A stretch of 57,343 bases of DNA. Origin: Arthrobacter sp. UM1 (GTDB taxonomy: Bacteria > Actinomycetota > Actinomycetes > Actinomycetales > Micrococcaceae). The number at the start of each line of letters is the position of its first letter. Within the stretch, counting starts at the first letter, position 1. Shown here in pieces: positions 8,818 through 16,310 of this stretch. The translations under genes were made by a program, and so were the position numbers. The notes below the pieces were generated by a model. The model ran no database searches, was not told the origin of the DNA, and worked only from the letters and a program-made list of their open reading frames with translations. Where the stretch lies: positions 1-57,343 of the forward strand of contig NZ_JACWAB010000010.1 of assembly GCF_020483305.1 (NCBI RefSeq), in the 5' to 3' direction.

Positions 8818-8873
8818 TTTGTGGCGCGTTTCGTGCGAAATCCGGCCCGATTTCGCACGAAACGCGCCACAAA
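8818..8873. repeat. Palindromic element, family A copy 2
   Basis: 25-nt perfect arms (8818-8842 / 8849-8873) around a 6-nt loop, with the same stem as the copies at 90, 9361, 51622, 54207 and 57280. It lies 47 bp after the tetR stop codon, where a terminator is expected. Confidence 0.9.
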
Positions 8874-8980
8874 CCCAGGGGGTTGCCGTGAGAGCGGGGG
8901 CCCGGACGGAATCAGCCGCGCTCCTCGTGGCCAAAACGTTCGGTTGACTAAATCGGCGTCCCTCCCGGACCTTTGTTCCC

Positions 8981-9292
8981 ATGCACGACGACGCCGACAA
9001 GCCCCGGGCCCACACCCAGCAGCACCTGCACCTGCACGCCGCTGCACCCGAGTCTCAGCCGCCCCCGTGTCGCGAAGCAGACTCCTGCACCGCCGCCACA
9101 GACAACTGCACGAGCGGATGTTGTTCGGGATGCGTCGTCATGGCGGGGGCCGGACTGCTCCTCAGTCTGGTGATCGGGCGCCTCACCGACGGCTCAGCCC
9201 TCGACCCCGGCGCTCTCCTCTTCGCGGCCGGGCTGCTGGGCATCGGGCTCTGGTGGCGGCGGGCTCGCCGGAAGGGGCGCTCAAGTCAGTGA
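8981..9292 (+). CDS. Small cysteine-rich membrane protein, unknown function
   Basis: 103 residues, not recognised as a known family. The N-terminal third is rich in His, Gln and Pro. A cluster of six cysteines follows (CREADSC, then NCTSGCCSGC). Two hydrophobic segments (VVMAGAGLLLSLVIG and ALLFAAGLLGIGLWW) come next, then a basic tail. Codon third positions are strongly G/C, as expected of a real gene here. There is no clear ribosome site before ATG 8981. A metal-binding or redox role at the membrane is conceivable but unproven. It is bracketed by family A palindromes at 8818 and 9361. Confidence 0.55.
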   Translation: MHDDADKPRAHTQQHLHLHAAAPESQPPPCREADSCTAATDNCTSGCCSGCVVMAGAGLLLSLVIGRLTDGSALDPGALLFAAGLLGIGLWWRRARRKGRSSQ

Positions 9293-9360
9293 GCCCCCGG
9301 GCCCGGACGGCCTCGCCGCCCCTTCCCCCGTTCATGACGCCCCTACCGCCCTCCCCTCTC

Positions 9361-9420
9361 GGTTTGTGGCGCGTTTCGTGCAGAATCGGGCCTGATTTCG
9401 CACGAAACGCGCCACAAACC
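9361..9420. repeat. Palindromic element, family A copy 3
   Basis: 27-nt arms (9361-9387 / 9394-9420) with two mismatches and a 6-nt loop. It lies 68 bp after the stop of the small membrane protein gene. Outside this element and the paired dyad near 9516, the 540-bp gap before ald shows no supportable gene. Confidence 0.9.
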
Positions 9421-9513
9421 GGTGAAAAGGGGCGGGAAAGGGGAAAGGGGAGGGGAAGGAGGGAGGGGAGGGAACCCGGCCCACAAACCGAGGAGGGCCT
9501 CCCTCAACGAACG

Positions 9514-9549
9514 TAGACATTTGTCCATCCGGGCTTAGACAGATGTCGA
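9514..9549. promoter_or_regulatory. Paired TAGACA-NN-TGTC dyads upstream of ald
   Basis: Two copies of the dyad GACANNTGTC lie at 9516-9525 and 9538-9547, both preceded by TA. Their spacing is 22 bp, close to two helical turns, so bound dimers would sit on one DNA face. They lie about 290 bp upstream of alanine dehydrogenase. Such phased repeats fit an Lrp/AsnC-type regulator (AldR controls ald in mycobacteria), but the regulator here is not known. Confidence 0.5.
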
Positions 9550-9832
9550 ACCCCGCAGGCCACCCTCCCGGGACGTGCCGCGGATCGGCGGGGCGGCCGC
9601 CGTCGTCGCCCTTGAAAACCCCGGAATCCCGGGGCGAAACCGCACCTACAGTGGTCTGGAACACCACGGGCACCGCCATGGCCCGCGCCCGCTCCGCCCG
9701 GAGCCGGCCGGCCTGGCTCAGCCCGCACGGGCAAGAAATCGGGCCAGAACACAGGTCAGAACACGGGCCGGGGCAGCTGCAGCAGCCCCGCCGACCCCCA
9801 CCAGCAGGGCCAGCCCCACGCAAAGGAGCGAC

Positions 9833-10930
9833 ATGCGCATTTCCATCCCCCGCGAGGTCAAGAACAACGAGTTCCGCGTCGGCGCCACGGACGCGGGCGT
9901 CTTCGAGCTCGTCGCCGCAGGCCACGAGGTCTTCGTCGAGAAGGGCGCCGGCCTCGGCTCCGGCATCACGGACGAGGAGTACGTGACGGCGGGCGCCACG
10001 ATCGTCGACGACGCCGACGAGCTCTGGGCCAAGGCCGACATGATCCTCAAGGTCAAGGAGCCGGTCGAGTCCGAGTACCACCGCTTCCGCAAGGGCCTCA
10101 TCCTCTTCGCGTACCTGCACCTCGCCGCCGAGCCGGAGCTGACCCGCCGCCTCATGGAGTCGGGCGTCACGGCCATCGCGTTCGAGACGGTCCGCCGCGG
10201 CCGCGCGCTCCCGCTGCTCGCCCCGATGTCCGAGGTCGCGGGCCGCCTGTCCATCCAGATGGGCGCCCACGCGCTCATGGCCCCGTACGGCGGCTCCGGC
10301 AAGCTCCTCGGCGGTGTGCCGGGCGTCAAGCCGGCCAAGGTGGTCATCCTCGGCGCGGGCGTCGCCGGCACCAACGCGGCCGTCATGGCCATGGGCCTCG
10401 GCGCGCACGTCACGGTCATCGACATCAACATCGACCGCCTCCGCGAGCTCGACGCCCTCTACGGCGCGCGCCTGACCACCCTCGCCTCGAACAAGCTCAA
10501 CGTCGAGCGCGAGGTCGTGGACGCGGACCTCGTCATCGGCTCGGTCCTCATCCCCGGCGCCAAGGCCCCGAAGCTCGTCACGAACGAGATGGTCGCCCAG
10601 ATGCGCCCGGGCTCGGTCCTCGTGGACATCGCGATCGACCAGGGCGGCTGCTTCGCCGACTCCCACGCGACGACGCACCAGGACCCGACGTTCAACGTCC
10701 ACGACGCCGTCTTCTACTGCGTCGCGAACATGCCGGGCGGCGTCTCCCACACGTCCACCGCGGCCCTCGCGAACGTCACGCTGCCGTACGCGATCAAGCT
10801 CGCGAACCTCGGCGTGGAGAAGGCGCTCGCCTCGGACGAGGGCTTCGCGCTCGGCCTCAACGTCCAGGACGGCAAGCTCACCAACCGGGACGTCGCCGCG
10901 GCGCACGGCCTCGAGTCCGAGCTGGTCTAG
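9833..10930 (+). CDS. ald: Alanine dehydrogenase
   Basis: 365 residues, close to the usual 371. The enzyme interconverts L-alanine and pyruvate plus ammonia with NAD(H). The N-terminus MRISIPREVKNNEFRVG is diagnostic of the alanine dehydrogenase/PNT family. Other landmarks are the LKVKEPVESEY segment, the NAD-binding motif VVILGAGVAGTNAA (about 170-183), and DIAIDQGGC and YCVANMPGGVSHTST near the C-terminus. The ATG at 9833 has AAGGAG 6 nt upstream; longer in-frame versions lack family sequence. It appears monocistronic, with paired dyads upstream and palindrome B copy 1 downstream. It probably serves alanine use as a carbon and nitrogen source. Confidence 0.95.
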   Translation: MRISIPREVKNNEFRVGATDAGVFELVAAGHEVFVEKGAGLGSGITDEEYVTAGATIVDDADELWAKADMILKVKEPVESEYHRFRKGLILFAYLHLAAEPELTRRLMESGVTAIAFETVRRGRALPLLAPMSEVAGRLSIQMGAHALMAPYGGSGKLLGGVPGVKPAKVVILGAGVAGTNAAVMAMGLGAHVTVIDINIDRLRELDALYGARLTTLASNKLNVEREVVDADLVIGSVLIPGAKAPKLVTNEMVAQMRPGSVLVDIAIDQGGCFADSHATTHQDPTFNVHDAVFYCVANMPGGVSHTSTAALANVTLPYAIKLANLGVEKALASDEGFALGLNVQDGKLTNRDVAAAHGLESELV

Positions 10931-10981
10931 TCCCGGACGGGCCGCCTCCCCGGCCCTCACTCCCAACAAAACTCCCTCATC

Positions 10982-11029
10982 TGTTGCGAGTTGGAGGAAT
11001 AGACCGTTTCATTCCTCCAACTCGCAACA
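10982..11029. repeat. Palindromic element, family B copy 1
   Basis: Perfect 19-nt arms (10982-11000 / 11011-11029; stem TGTTGCGAGTTGGAGGAAT) with a 10-nt loop, 51 bp after the ald stop codon. The same stem recurs at 12781 and 14176. Confidence 0.9.
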
Positions 11030-11089
11030 AACGAGCGCCCGTGGGCCGGGGCCAGGGCCCACAGGCCGCGGCGCGCTAGGATCGCACCC

Positions 11090-12718
11090 ATGTCCCAGAA
11101 CAGCCCACGGGAGAACGAGCCGGAATCCCACGACAGCCGGACCGGAGACCTGAGCGAGTCCGGCGGCCGGGACCGCACAGACGCCCCCGGCGGCACCGAC
11201 CGCACAGACACCCCCGGCAACGCCGACCGGTCAAGAACCCCCGGCGGCACAGACCGGCGCGGCACCTCTGCCGGCCGCCGTCGGCGCCGCGCCTCGAAGT
11301 CCCGCCTCAAGGTCTCCCCGCTCGCGGCCGCGGACCGAGTGTTCCTCATCGCGGCAGGCCTCGCGTCGCTCTGGATGGCCTGGTTCCTGCTCACCCGGGC
11401 GCTCGCCTACGGCGTCTGGTCCATCCTGCTCCTCATCCCCCTGTGGGGCGCCATCAGCTACCTGACGCTGCCGCGGATGAACAAGATCCTCGCGGACATC
11501 TACGTGCCGCACTATTTCATCGGGCGCGCCCGCACCTCGGACGGCCTGCTCGGCGACCCGATCAACCTGGCGCTCAACGGCTCCACGGCCCAGCTCCACA
11601 CCGCGATGACGGCCGCGGGCTGGAGGCTGGCTGACCCGGTGACGGCGGCGTCGTCGGGCAAGATCATCGCCTCGACGCTCACACGGAAGTCCTACCCGAC
11701 CGCCCCGGTCTCCCCGCTCATGCTCTTCGACCGCATCCAGGACCTCGCGTACGAGAAGGAGAGCGAGGAGCACCCCTCCGAGCGCCACCACGTCCGGTTC
11801 TGGCGCTGCGAGGAGGACTGGCGGCTGCCCGGCGGGCGCGACGTCGACTGGGTCGCGGCCTCCACGTACGACAAGAGCGTCGGCGTCAGCCTCTTCACCC
11901 TCCAGGTCACGCACCACATCGCCTCGGACACCGACCGCGAGCGCGACTTCCTCGTCAGCTCCGTCACCGACGCGGACGGGAGCATCGGCGTGGACGTCAT
12001 CGAGCACTTCTCGAGCGGGTATCACTCCCGCAACGGCGGCGGCGACCAGATCCAGACCGACGGCTCCCTCCCGATCCTCCAGCTCGGGGACGTGAGCACG
12101 ACGGCGGAGGCCCGGAAAGCCGCCGAGGAGACGGACCGCCAGTACAAGGCGCACCAGATGGCGGCGAACGCGGAGAGGCTCTCGCTCTCCGATCTGCGCG
12201 AGGCGAGCCCGCTCAACCGGTCGGCTCGCGGGGAGGCGAAGCAGAAGTCGCTCGTGCAGCGGCCGTTCTCGATCTTCCTCGGGACCCTGCTGCTCGTGGG
12301 GTCGGGGCTGCTGGGGCTCACGAAGATCGGCATCGACGTCTGGCATTGGGACGACTTCTGGAGCGACCTCTCCGTGGGCGGCCTCGTCTCCGGACTGTCC
12401 GGGGCGGACCAGGCCTCGGCGCGGTCCGGGATCTCGGTGGCGGTGCTCGCCGTGATCGGCGGCCTGTTCCTGCTGCAGCTGCTGTTCCTCTGGATGATGT
12501 TCCACGGCTCGCAGGCCGCCCGGATGCTGCTCATGGTGATGACGATCCTCTCGGTGGCCGCGTCCGCGTTCGAGTACTACGCCTCCGGCGGCAGCTCGTT
12601 CGTCCTGACGGCCGTGCACGTCATCGCGCTCACCGGGGCGCTGCTGGAGTTCTCCGGGCAGGAGACGAGCCACTACGTCTCGGTCCGGAAGCTCCAGCGC
12701 TCCGGGGAGCAGGGGTAG
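11090..12718 (+). CDS. LssY_C-domain membrane protein
   Basis: 542 residues. A hydrophilic N-terminus (about 1-70) with degenerate PGGTDR-type repeats is followed by two membrane segments (FLIAAGLASLWMAWFLLT and WSILLLIPLWGAISYL). A cytosolic-looking domain comes next with features of the LssY C-terminal domain: RARTSDGLLGDPINLAL, HVRFWR, WVAASTYDKSVGVSL and HHIASDTDRERDFL. The C-terminus has four or more further membrane segments. The function of LssY_C is unknown. In other bacteria it is often attached to a PAP2 phosphatase or DedA-like domain, neither of which is present here. TAGGAT at 11077-11082 lies 7 nt before ATG 11090 with no ribosome site, which suggests a leaderless mRNA. Confidence 0.7.
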   Translation: MSQNSPRENEPESHDSRTGDLSESGGRDRTDAPGGTDRTDTPGNADRSRTPGGTDRRGTSAGRRRRRASKSRLKVSPLAAADRVFLIAAGLASLWMAWFLLTRALAYGVWSILLLIPLWGAISYLTLPRMNKILADIYVPHYFIGRARTSDGLLGDPINLALNGSTAQLHTAMTAAGWRLADPVTAASSGKIIASTLTRKSYPTAPVSPLMLFDRIQDLAYEKESEEHPSERHHVRFWRCEEDWRLPGGRDVDWVAASTYDKSVGVSLFTLQVTHHIASDTDRERDFLVSSVTDADGSIGVDVIEHFSSGYHSRNGGGDQIQTDGSLPILQLGDVSTTAEARKAAEETDRQYKAHQMAANAERLSLSDLREASPLNRSARGEAKQKSLVQRPFSIFLGTLLLVGSGLLGLTKIGIDVWHWDDFWSDLSVGGLVSGLSGADQASARSGISVAVLAVIGGLFLLQLLFLWMMFHGSQAARMLLMVMTILSVAASAFEYYASGGSSFVLTAVHVIALTGALLEFSGQETSHYVSVRKLQRSGEQG

Positions 12719-12780
12719 GGACCAAGCCCTCTCCCCTTCTTCGCCTCGTCTGCCCCAAGCCCCCCCCCAAAAAAAGCCCC

Positions 12781-12840
12781 CTCGTTTGTTGCGAGTTGGA
12801 GGAATGGGCGGCCTCTTTCCTCCAACTCGCAACAGACGAG
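12781..12840. repeat. Palindromic element, family B copy 2
   Basis: 24-nt arms (12781-12804 / 12817-12840) with one mismatch and a 12-nt loop, 62 bp after the stop of the LssY_C gene. The stem matches copy 1 and copy 3 and is extended outward by CTCG(T/C). Confidence 0.9.
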
Positions 12841-12887
12841 GAGCATCGTCAGGCGAGGAGCATCGTCAGACGAGGATGCCCCGTCAG
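12836..12887. repeat. Three 17-bp tandem units next to palindrome B2
   Basis: ACGAGGAGCATCGTCAG (12836-12852) is repeated almost exactly at 12853-12869, and a degenerate third unit follows. The first unit starts inside the right arm of palindrome B copy 2, as if generated by slippage at that element. The rest of the gap to 13018 shows a TTGTCCACA word (12959-12967) and no gene. Confidence 0.75.
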
Positions 12888-13018
12888 ACGATGGACCCGG
12901 CCGCAAAAGGGCCCCGGAGAGACTCTCCGTGTGGATGCCCGCTCACGGGCCGGTCTCGTTGTCCACATACAGGAGAAGCGCGGCTCCGCAGGCGCCTCGA
13001 GGACGACACCCTTGGGAT

Positions 13019-14089
13019 ATGCGCCGCCCTCGAATCCCGCCGAGCTCCTTTCCACCCGCGTTCACCACGCGCCAGGCCACGCGGGCCGGAATGGGCCAGC
13101 TCAAGACGGACTCCCCTTACTTCTTCCGCCATTCCTACGGGGTGTGGGGTCCAGCCACGGCCGTCGGTGCCGCTCCGCCGTCGGGGCACCGCGCTCGTCT
13201 CGAGCTTGTGGCCAAGGCCAACGCCCTCGCCAGTCTCCTCCCCGGCTCGGCGGTGACGCACGAGACGGCGGCAGTTCTCCTCGGCATGCCCCTGCCTCCG
13301 CGCGGTGCCTTCGCCTCGCCCTCGGCCCCTGCCGGGGCCCCGGCCCCGGCCGGTTCCTCCGTCAATGCCGCGGCCTCCGTCAAGGCCTCTGCCGGTTCCC
13401 CTCACTCCGTTGCCTCTGGAACACTCCACTTCGCGCGATCTGCTGCGGCCAACACCTCCCGCCGGAAGGAGGTCAAGGTCTGGCGCACGAACGTGCCTGC
13501 GGAGGACCTCGTCCGGCTAGAGGGCCTCGACCCGCCGGTGACGTCGATCCGGCGAACCCTGCTTCTGCTGGCCCGGACGTGGAGCGTGCCGGACCTCGTC
13601 TGCGCCGTCGACTGGGCCGTCAGGATCCCCCGCTTCACCTACGAGGACAGGCTCGAGCCGTATGCGCGCCTGCCCGAGCTCTCGGCCTGGCTGAGCAGCC
13701 TCGGACCGGTGAAGGGCAAGCGGGCGCTGGCCGAGGCCGTGTCCCTCGCGCGGGTCGGGAGCGACTCCCCGCAGGAGACCCGCCTCCGGCTTGCCCTGGC
13801 CGAGGCCGGACTGCCCGAGCCGGTCTGCAACCCCACGCTGCTCTCGGCTGAGGGCCGGCCCCTGCCTCCGCCCGACCTGGCCTTCCCCGAGTGGCGAGTC
13901 GCCGTCGAATACCAATGCGCCCATCACTTCGGCGAGTCGAGGTCCAAGGCCGACATCGACAAGCGGGCGCTGCTCGAAGACGCCGGCTGGCTGCTCGTCG
14001 AGGTGCACGCGGGGATGGCCTGGCCCACGTGGAGTCCTGCGGTGGAGCGCATCCGGCGCGGGCTCCGCTCACGAGGGGCACCGTGCTGA
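13019..14089 (+). CDS. DUF559/endonuclease-fold type protein
   Basis: 356 residues. It resembles actinobacterial proteins with an N-terminal AbiEi-like winged-helix segment and a C-terminal DUF559 (very-short-patch-repair-like) nuclease fold. The N-terminal part is PPAFTTRQATRAGM followed by FFRHSYGVWGP, then VTHETAAVLLGMPLP. The C-terminal part has SPQETRLRLALAEAGLPEPV, PDLAFPEWRVAVEYQCAHH, DKRALLEDAGWLLVEVHAG. Glu and Asp/Glu residues in the ETRLRL and EWRVAVEY segments are where this fold places its metal ligands. An Ala/Pro/Ser-rich linker sits at about 100-140. The start 13019 is chosen because it includes the N-terminal FTTR segment; no strong ribosome site is seen and a further upstream start is possible. 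It carries no partner gene, so toxin-antitoxin or defence roles are speculative. Confidence 0.7.
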   Translation: MRRPRIPPSSFPPAFTTRQATRAGMGQLKTDSPYFFRHSYGVWGPATAVGAAPPSGHRARLELVAKANALASLLPGSAVTHETAAVLLGMPLPPRGAFASPSAPAGAPAPAGSSVNAAASVKASAGSPHSVASGTLHFARSAAANTSRRKEVKVWRTNVPAEDLVRLEGLDPPVTSIRRTLLLLARTWSVPDLVCAVDWAVRIPRFTYEDRLEPYARLPELSAWLSSLGPVKGKRALAEAVSLARVGSDSPQETRLRLALAEAGLPEPVCNPTLLSAEGRPLPPPDLAFPEWRVAVEYQCAHHFGESRSKADIDKRALLEDAGWLLVEVHAGMAWPTWSPAVERIRRGLRSRGAPC

Positions 14090-14106
14090 CGTCTCTCCCC
14101 AACGGC

Positions 14107-14154
14107 GCCCCATCCCGCCGCTCGAGCCCCGCCCCATCCCGCCGCTCGAGCCCC
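14107..14154. repeat. Perfect 24-bp direct repeat
   Basis: Two identical adjacent 24-bp units (14107-14130, 14131-14154), each starting GCCCCATCCCGCCGCTCGAG, lie between the DUF559-type gene and palindrome B copy 3. No function is evident. Confidence 0.85.
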
Positions 14155-14175
14155 CGCCCCACCCGCTACGCTCAT

Positions 14176-14231
14176 CGTCTGTTGCGAGTTGGAGGAATGA
14201 GCGGCCCCTTTCCTCCAACTCGCAACAAACG
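14176..14231. repeat. Palindromic element, family B copy 3
   Basis: 22-nt arms (14176-14197 / 14210-14231) with one mismatch and a 12-nt loop, 86 bp after the stop of the DUF559-type gene and about 94 bp before the aminotransferase start. Confidence 0.9.
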
Positions 14232-14282
14232 AGGTGGAGGGGACGAGGTGGAGGGACGAGGTGGAGGAACGACGTGGAGGGG
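14229..14282. repeat. Four 13-14-bp ACGAGGTGGAGG tandem units
   Basis: Units of the type ACGAGGTGGAGGG start at 14229, 14243, 14256 and 14269. As at palindrome B copy 2, the array begins inside the right arm of the palindrome and extends away from it. It lies directly upstream of the aminotransferase promoter. Confidence 0.8.
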
Positions 14283-14324
14283 TCGAGCTCCCGAGGACCA
14301 CCCCCGCCCGCTACGCTGGAGAAT

Positions 14325-15599
14325 GTGACGCACAACTCTCTTTCCAATCCCCTCGAAGCCCTCTTCTCCACGCGCTCGGGCCGGATCAAGCAGTCGCCCA
14401 TCCGCGACGTCTTCGACCTCTCCGTCCAGCCGGGCCTCGTCTCCTTCGCGAGCGGCAGCCCCAACCTCGGCGCCCTGCCGGTGGACGAGCTCGGGGAGGC
14501 GGCACGGCGCGTCGTCGTCGAGGACCCCGCGGAGTCCCTCAACTACGGCGTGGGAACCGGCATGGAGCGGCTGCGCAGGCAGATCACCGAGGTCATGGCG
14601 CTCGAGGGCGCGCCGGGGGTGGACTGGGAGGACGTGCTCGTGACCACGGGCTCGCAGTTCGCGCAGGACGTGGCCGCCAAGGTGTTCGTCGACGAGGGCG
14701 ACGTCATCCTCGCCGAGGACCCCACCTACGTGGGCGCGCTCAACGCGTTCGAGGTGTACAACGCGGAGGTGGTCCCGGTGGCCACGGACGAGCACGGGAT
14801 CGTCCCGGAGGAGCTGGAGCGCACCATTGCGGCGCTGCAGTCGGCCGGAAAGCGCGTCAAGATGCTCTACACGATCCCGAGCTTCAACAACCCGTCCGGC
14901 ATCTCGCTCGCCCCGGAGCGCCGCCAGCCGGTGGTGGACATCTGCCGCAGCGCGAACGTGCTGGTCCTCGAGGACAACCCCTACGGCCTCCTCAAGTTCG
15001 ACGGCGAGCCGTTCCGCCCCCTCGTGGCCGACAACCCGGACAGCGTCGTCTACCTGGGCTCGTTCTCCAAGATCCTGGCCCCGGGCGTGCGCGTCGGCTG
15101 GGCCGTGGTGCCCAAGGCGCTGTTCCGCCGCTTCTACCTCGCGGCCGAGGCCGTGGTGCTCGCACCGTCCACGGTGACGCAGATGCTCGTCTCGGAGTAC
15201 CTCGACTCGATGGACTGGCGCGGCGCCATCTCCGCCTCCCGTGCCCTGTACAAGGAGCGGTGCCAGGCGATGCTCGCGGGCCTCGAGCGGCGCTTCGGCG
15301 GCGTCGAGGGCGTCAGCTGGACGGTCCCCGAGGGCGGGTTCTTCGTCTGGATGACGCTGCCCGAAGGCGTCGACACCTACCCCCTCATGCACCAGGGCAT
15401 CGACGCCGGCGTGGTCGTCATCCCCGGCGCCGCCTTCACCCCCGGCGACGAGCCCGACAACCGCCTGCGCCTCGCCTTCTCCAACGTCACGCCCGAGCAG
15501 ATCGAGCAGGGGCTGGACCGGCTGGAGCCGGTCATCCTCGCGGCCCTCGAGAAGGCCGACGACGACGGCGGCCGCGAGCTCGCCGGCGGAGCCTTCTAG
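14325..15599 (+). CDS. PLP-dependent aminotransferase (2-aminoadipate/MocR-like fold type I)
   Basis: 424 residues of class I/II aminotransferase. Landmarks are LVSFASGSPNLGALPVDEL near the N-terminus, NYGVGTGMERLRRQI, VTTGSQFAQDV, TIPSFNNPSGISLAPERR, LVLEDNPYGLLKFDGE and the PLP-lysine segment SFSKILAPGVRVGW (about 248-262). The closest general type is the aromatic/2-aminoadipate aminotransferase group (LysN/ARO8-like); the true substrate is not settled. The GTG at 14325 is used. TACGCT at 14312-14317 is 7 nt upstream and there is no spaced ribosome site, so the mRNA is probably leaderless. Convergent with ogt. Confidence 0.88.
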   Translation: MTHNSLSNPLEALFSTRSGRIKQSPIRDVFDLSVQPGLVSFASGSPNLGALPVDELGEAARRVVVEDPAESLNYGVGTGMERLRRQITEVMALEGAPGVDWEDVLVTTGSQFAQDVAAKVFVDEGDVILAEDPTYVGALNAFEVYNAEVVPVATDEHGIVPEELERTIAALQSAGKRVKMLYTIPSFNNPSGISLAPERRQPVVDICRSANVLVLEDNPYGLLKFDGEPFRPLVADNPDSVVYLGSFSKILAPGVRVGWAVVPKALFRRFYLAAEAVVLAPSTVTQMLVSEYLDSMDWRGAISASRALYKERCQAMLAGLERRFGGVEGVSWTVPEGGFFVWMTLPEGVDTYPLMHQGIDAGVVVIPGAAFTPGDEPDNRLRLAFSNVTPEQIEQGLDRLEPVILAALEKADDDGGRELAGGAF

Positions 15600-15629
15600 C
15601 CGGGCGGACCTGGCTCAGGCCGGGGCTGA

Positions 15630-15696
15630 CCCGCGGCTGGGCCGGTGGACGGAGCGGAGCGCGAGCCCGGGCTCAGGCTGGGCGCTCAGCCGCGGG
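15630..15696. repeat. Inverted repeat between convergent aminotransferase and ogt genes
   Basis: CCCGCGGCTG (15630-15639) pairs with CAGCCGCGGG (15687-15696), enclosing the perfect 12-bp palindrome GAGCCCGGGCTC at 15663-15674. It could act as a shared bidirectional terminator. It is not a member of family A or B. Confidence 0.5.
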
Positions 15697-16237
15697 CCGC
15701 CGCCTCGCGCTTCAGCAGGCTCTCTTTGACGCCCTCGCCGTAGCGGAAGCCGCCGAGGCCGCCGTCCGTGCGGACGATCCGGTGGCACGGCACGAACAGC
15801 GCCGCCGCGTTCTTGGCGCATGCGCTCGCCGCAGCACGAACCGCTGCCGGACGGCCGGCCCGCTCGGCGTACTCCGTGTACGTGATGCGCTCTCCCGGCT
15901 TCACGTCCCGCAGGGCGGACCAGGCCGCCACGAGGAACTCGCCCGAGTCCTGCTCCACGGGGACGGAGCGCGGTGCGGCCAGGTCGCCCTCGTAGTACGC
16001 GCGCACGGCGCGGACGGCGGGGGCGAGGCGGTCGTCGTCGGCGTCAACGGGCTCGAGGGAGTCCGGGCGGAGCCTCGGGTGGATGAGCCCGGCGAGCTCC
16101 TCCGCGGACGAGGACCAGCCGGAGGCGAGCACGGCCCCCTCCCGCACGATCACCGTGAACGGCCCGTCCGGGGTCGCCACCGTGGCGGCCTGGGCAGCCC
16201 CGGTCCGGGCGGACCCGTGCGAATCTGAAGAGGTCAT
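15686..16237 (-). CDS. ogt: Methylated-DNA--[protein]-cysteine S-methyltransferase
   Basis: 183 residues. It removes alkyl groups from O6-alkylguanine (and O4-alkylthymine) in DNA by irreversible transfer to its own cysteine. The active site FVPCHRIVRTDGGLGGFRYG (about 146-165) is complete. It is preceded by the usual helical GERITYTEYAERAGRPAAVRAAASACAKN region that holds the DNA-binding helix and arginine finger. The N-terminal half is the short ribonuclease-H-like domain. The start is ATG 16237 with AGGAC 8-10 nt upstream; an in-frame GTG at 16279 would add 14 unconserved residues. Monocistronic and leftward. Confidence 0.93.
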   Translation of the reverse strand: MTSSDSHGSARTGAAQAATVATPDGPFTVIVREGAVLASGWSSSAEELAGLIHPRLRPDSLEPVDADDDRLAPAVRAVRAYYEGDLAAPRSVPVEQDSGEFLVAAWSALRDVKPGERITYTEYAERAGRPAAVRAAASACAKNAAALFVPCHRIVRTDGGLGGFRYGEGVKESLLKREAAARG

Positions 16238-16310
16238 GCGCGCTGTCCTGTCTGGTCGGTGCTGCGGTGCCGGACTCACGGAGCGGGGCCCGACGTCGTG
16301 TCGAGGGCCC

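Noticed and set aside
16237-16279. GTG 16279 as the start of ogt
   Set aside because: The extra 14 residues are not conserved in type, and AGGAC is suitably spaced before ATG 16237.
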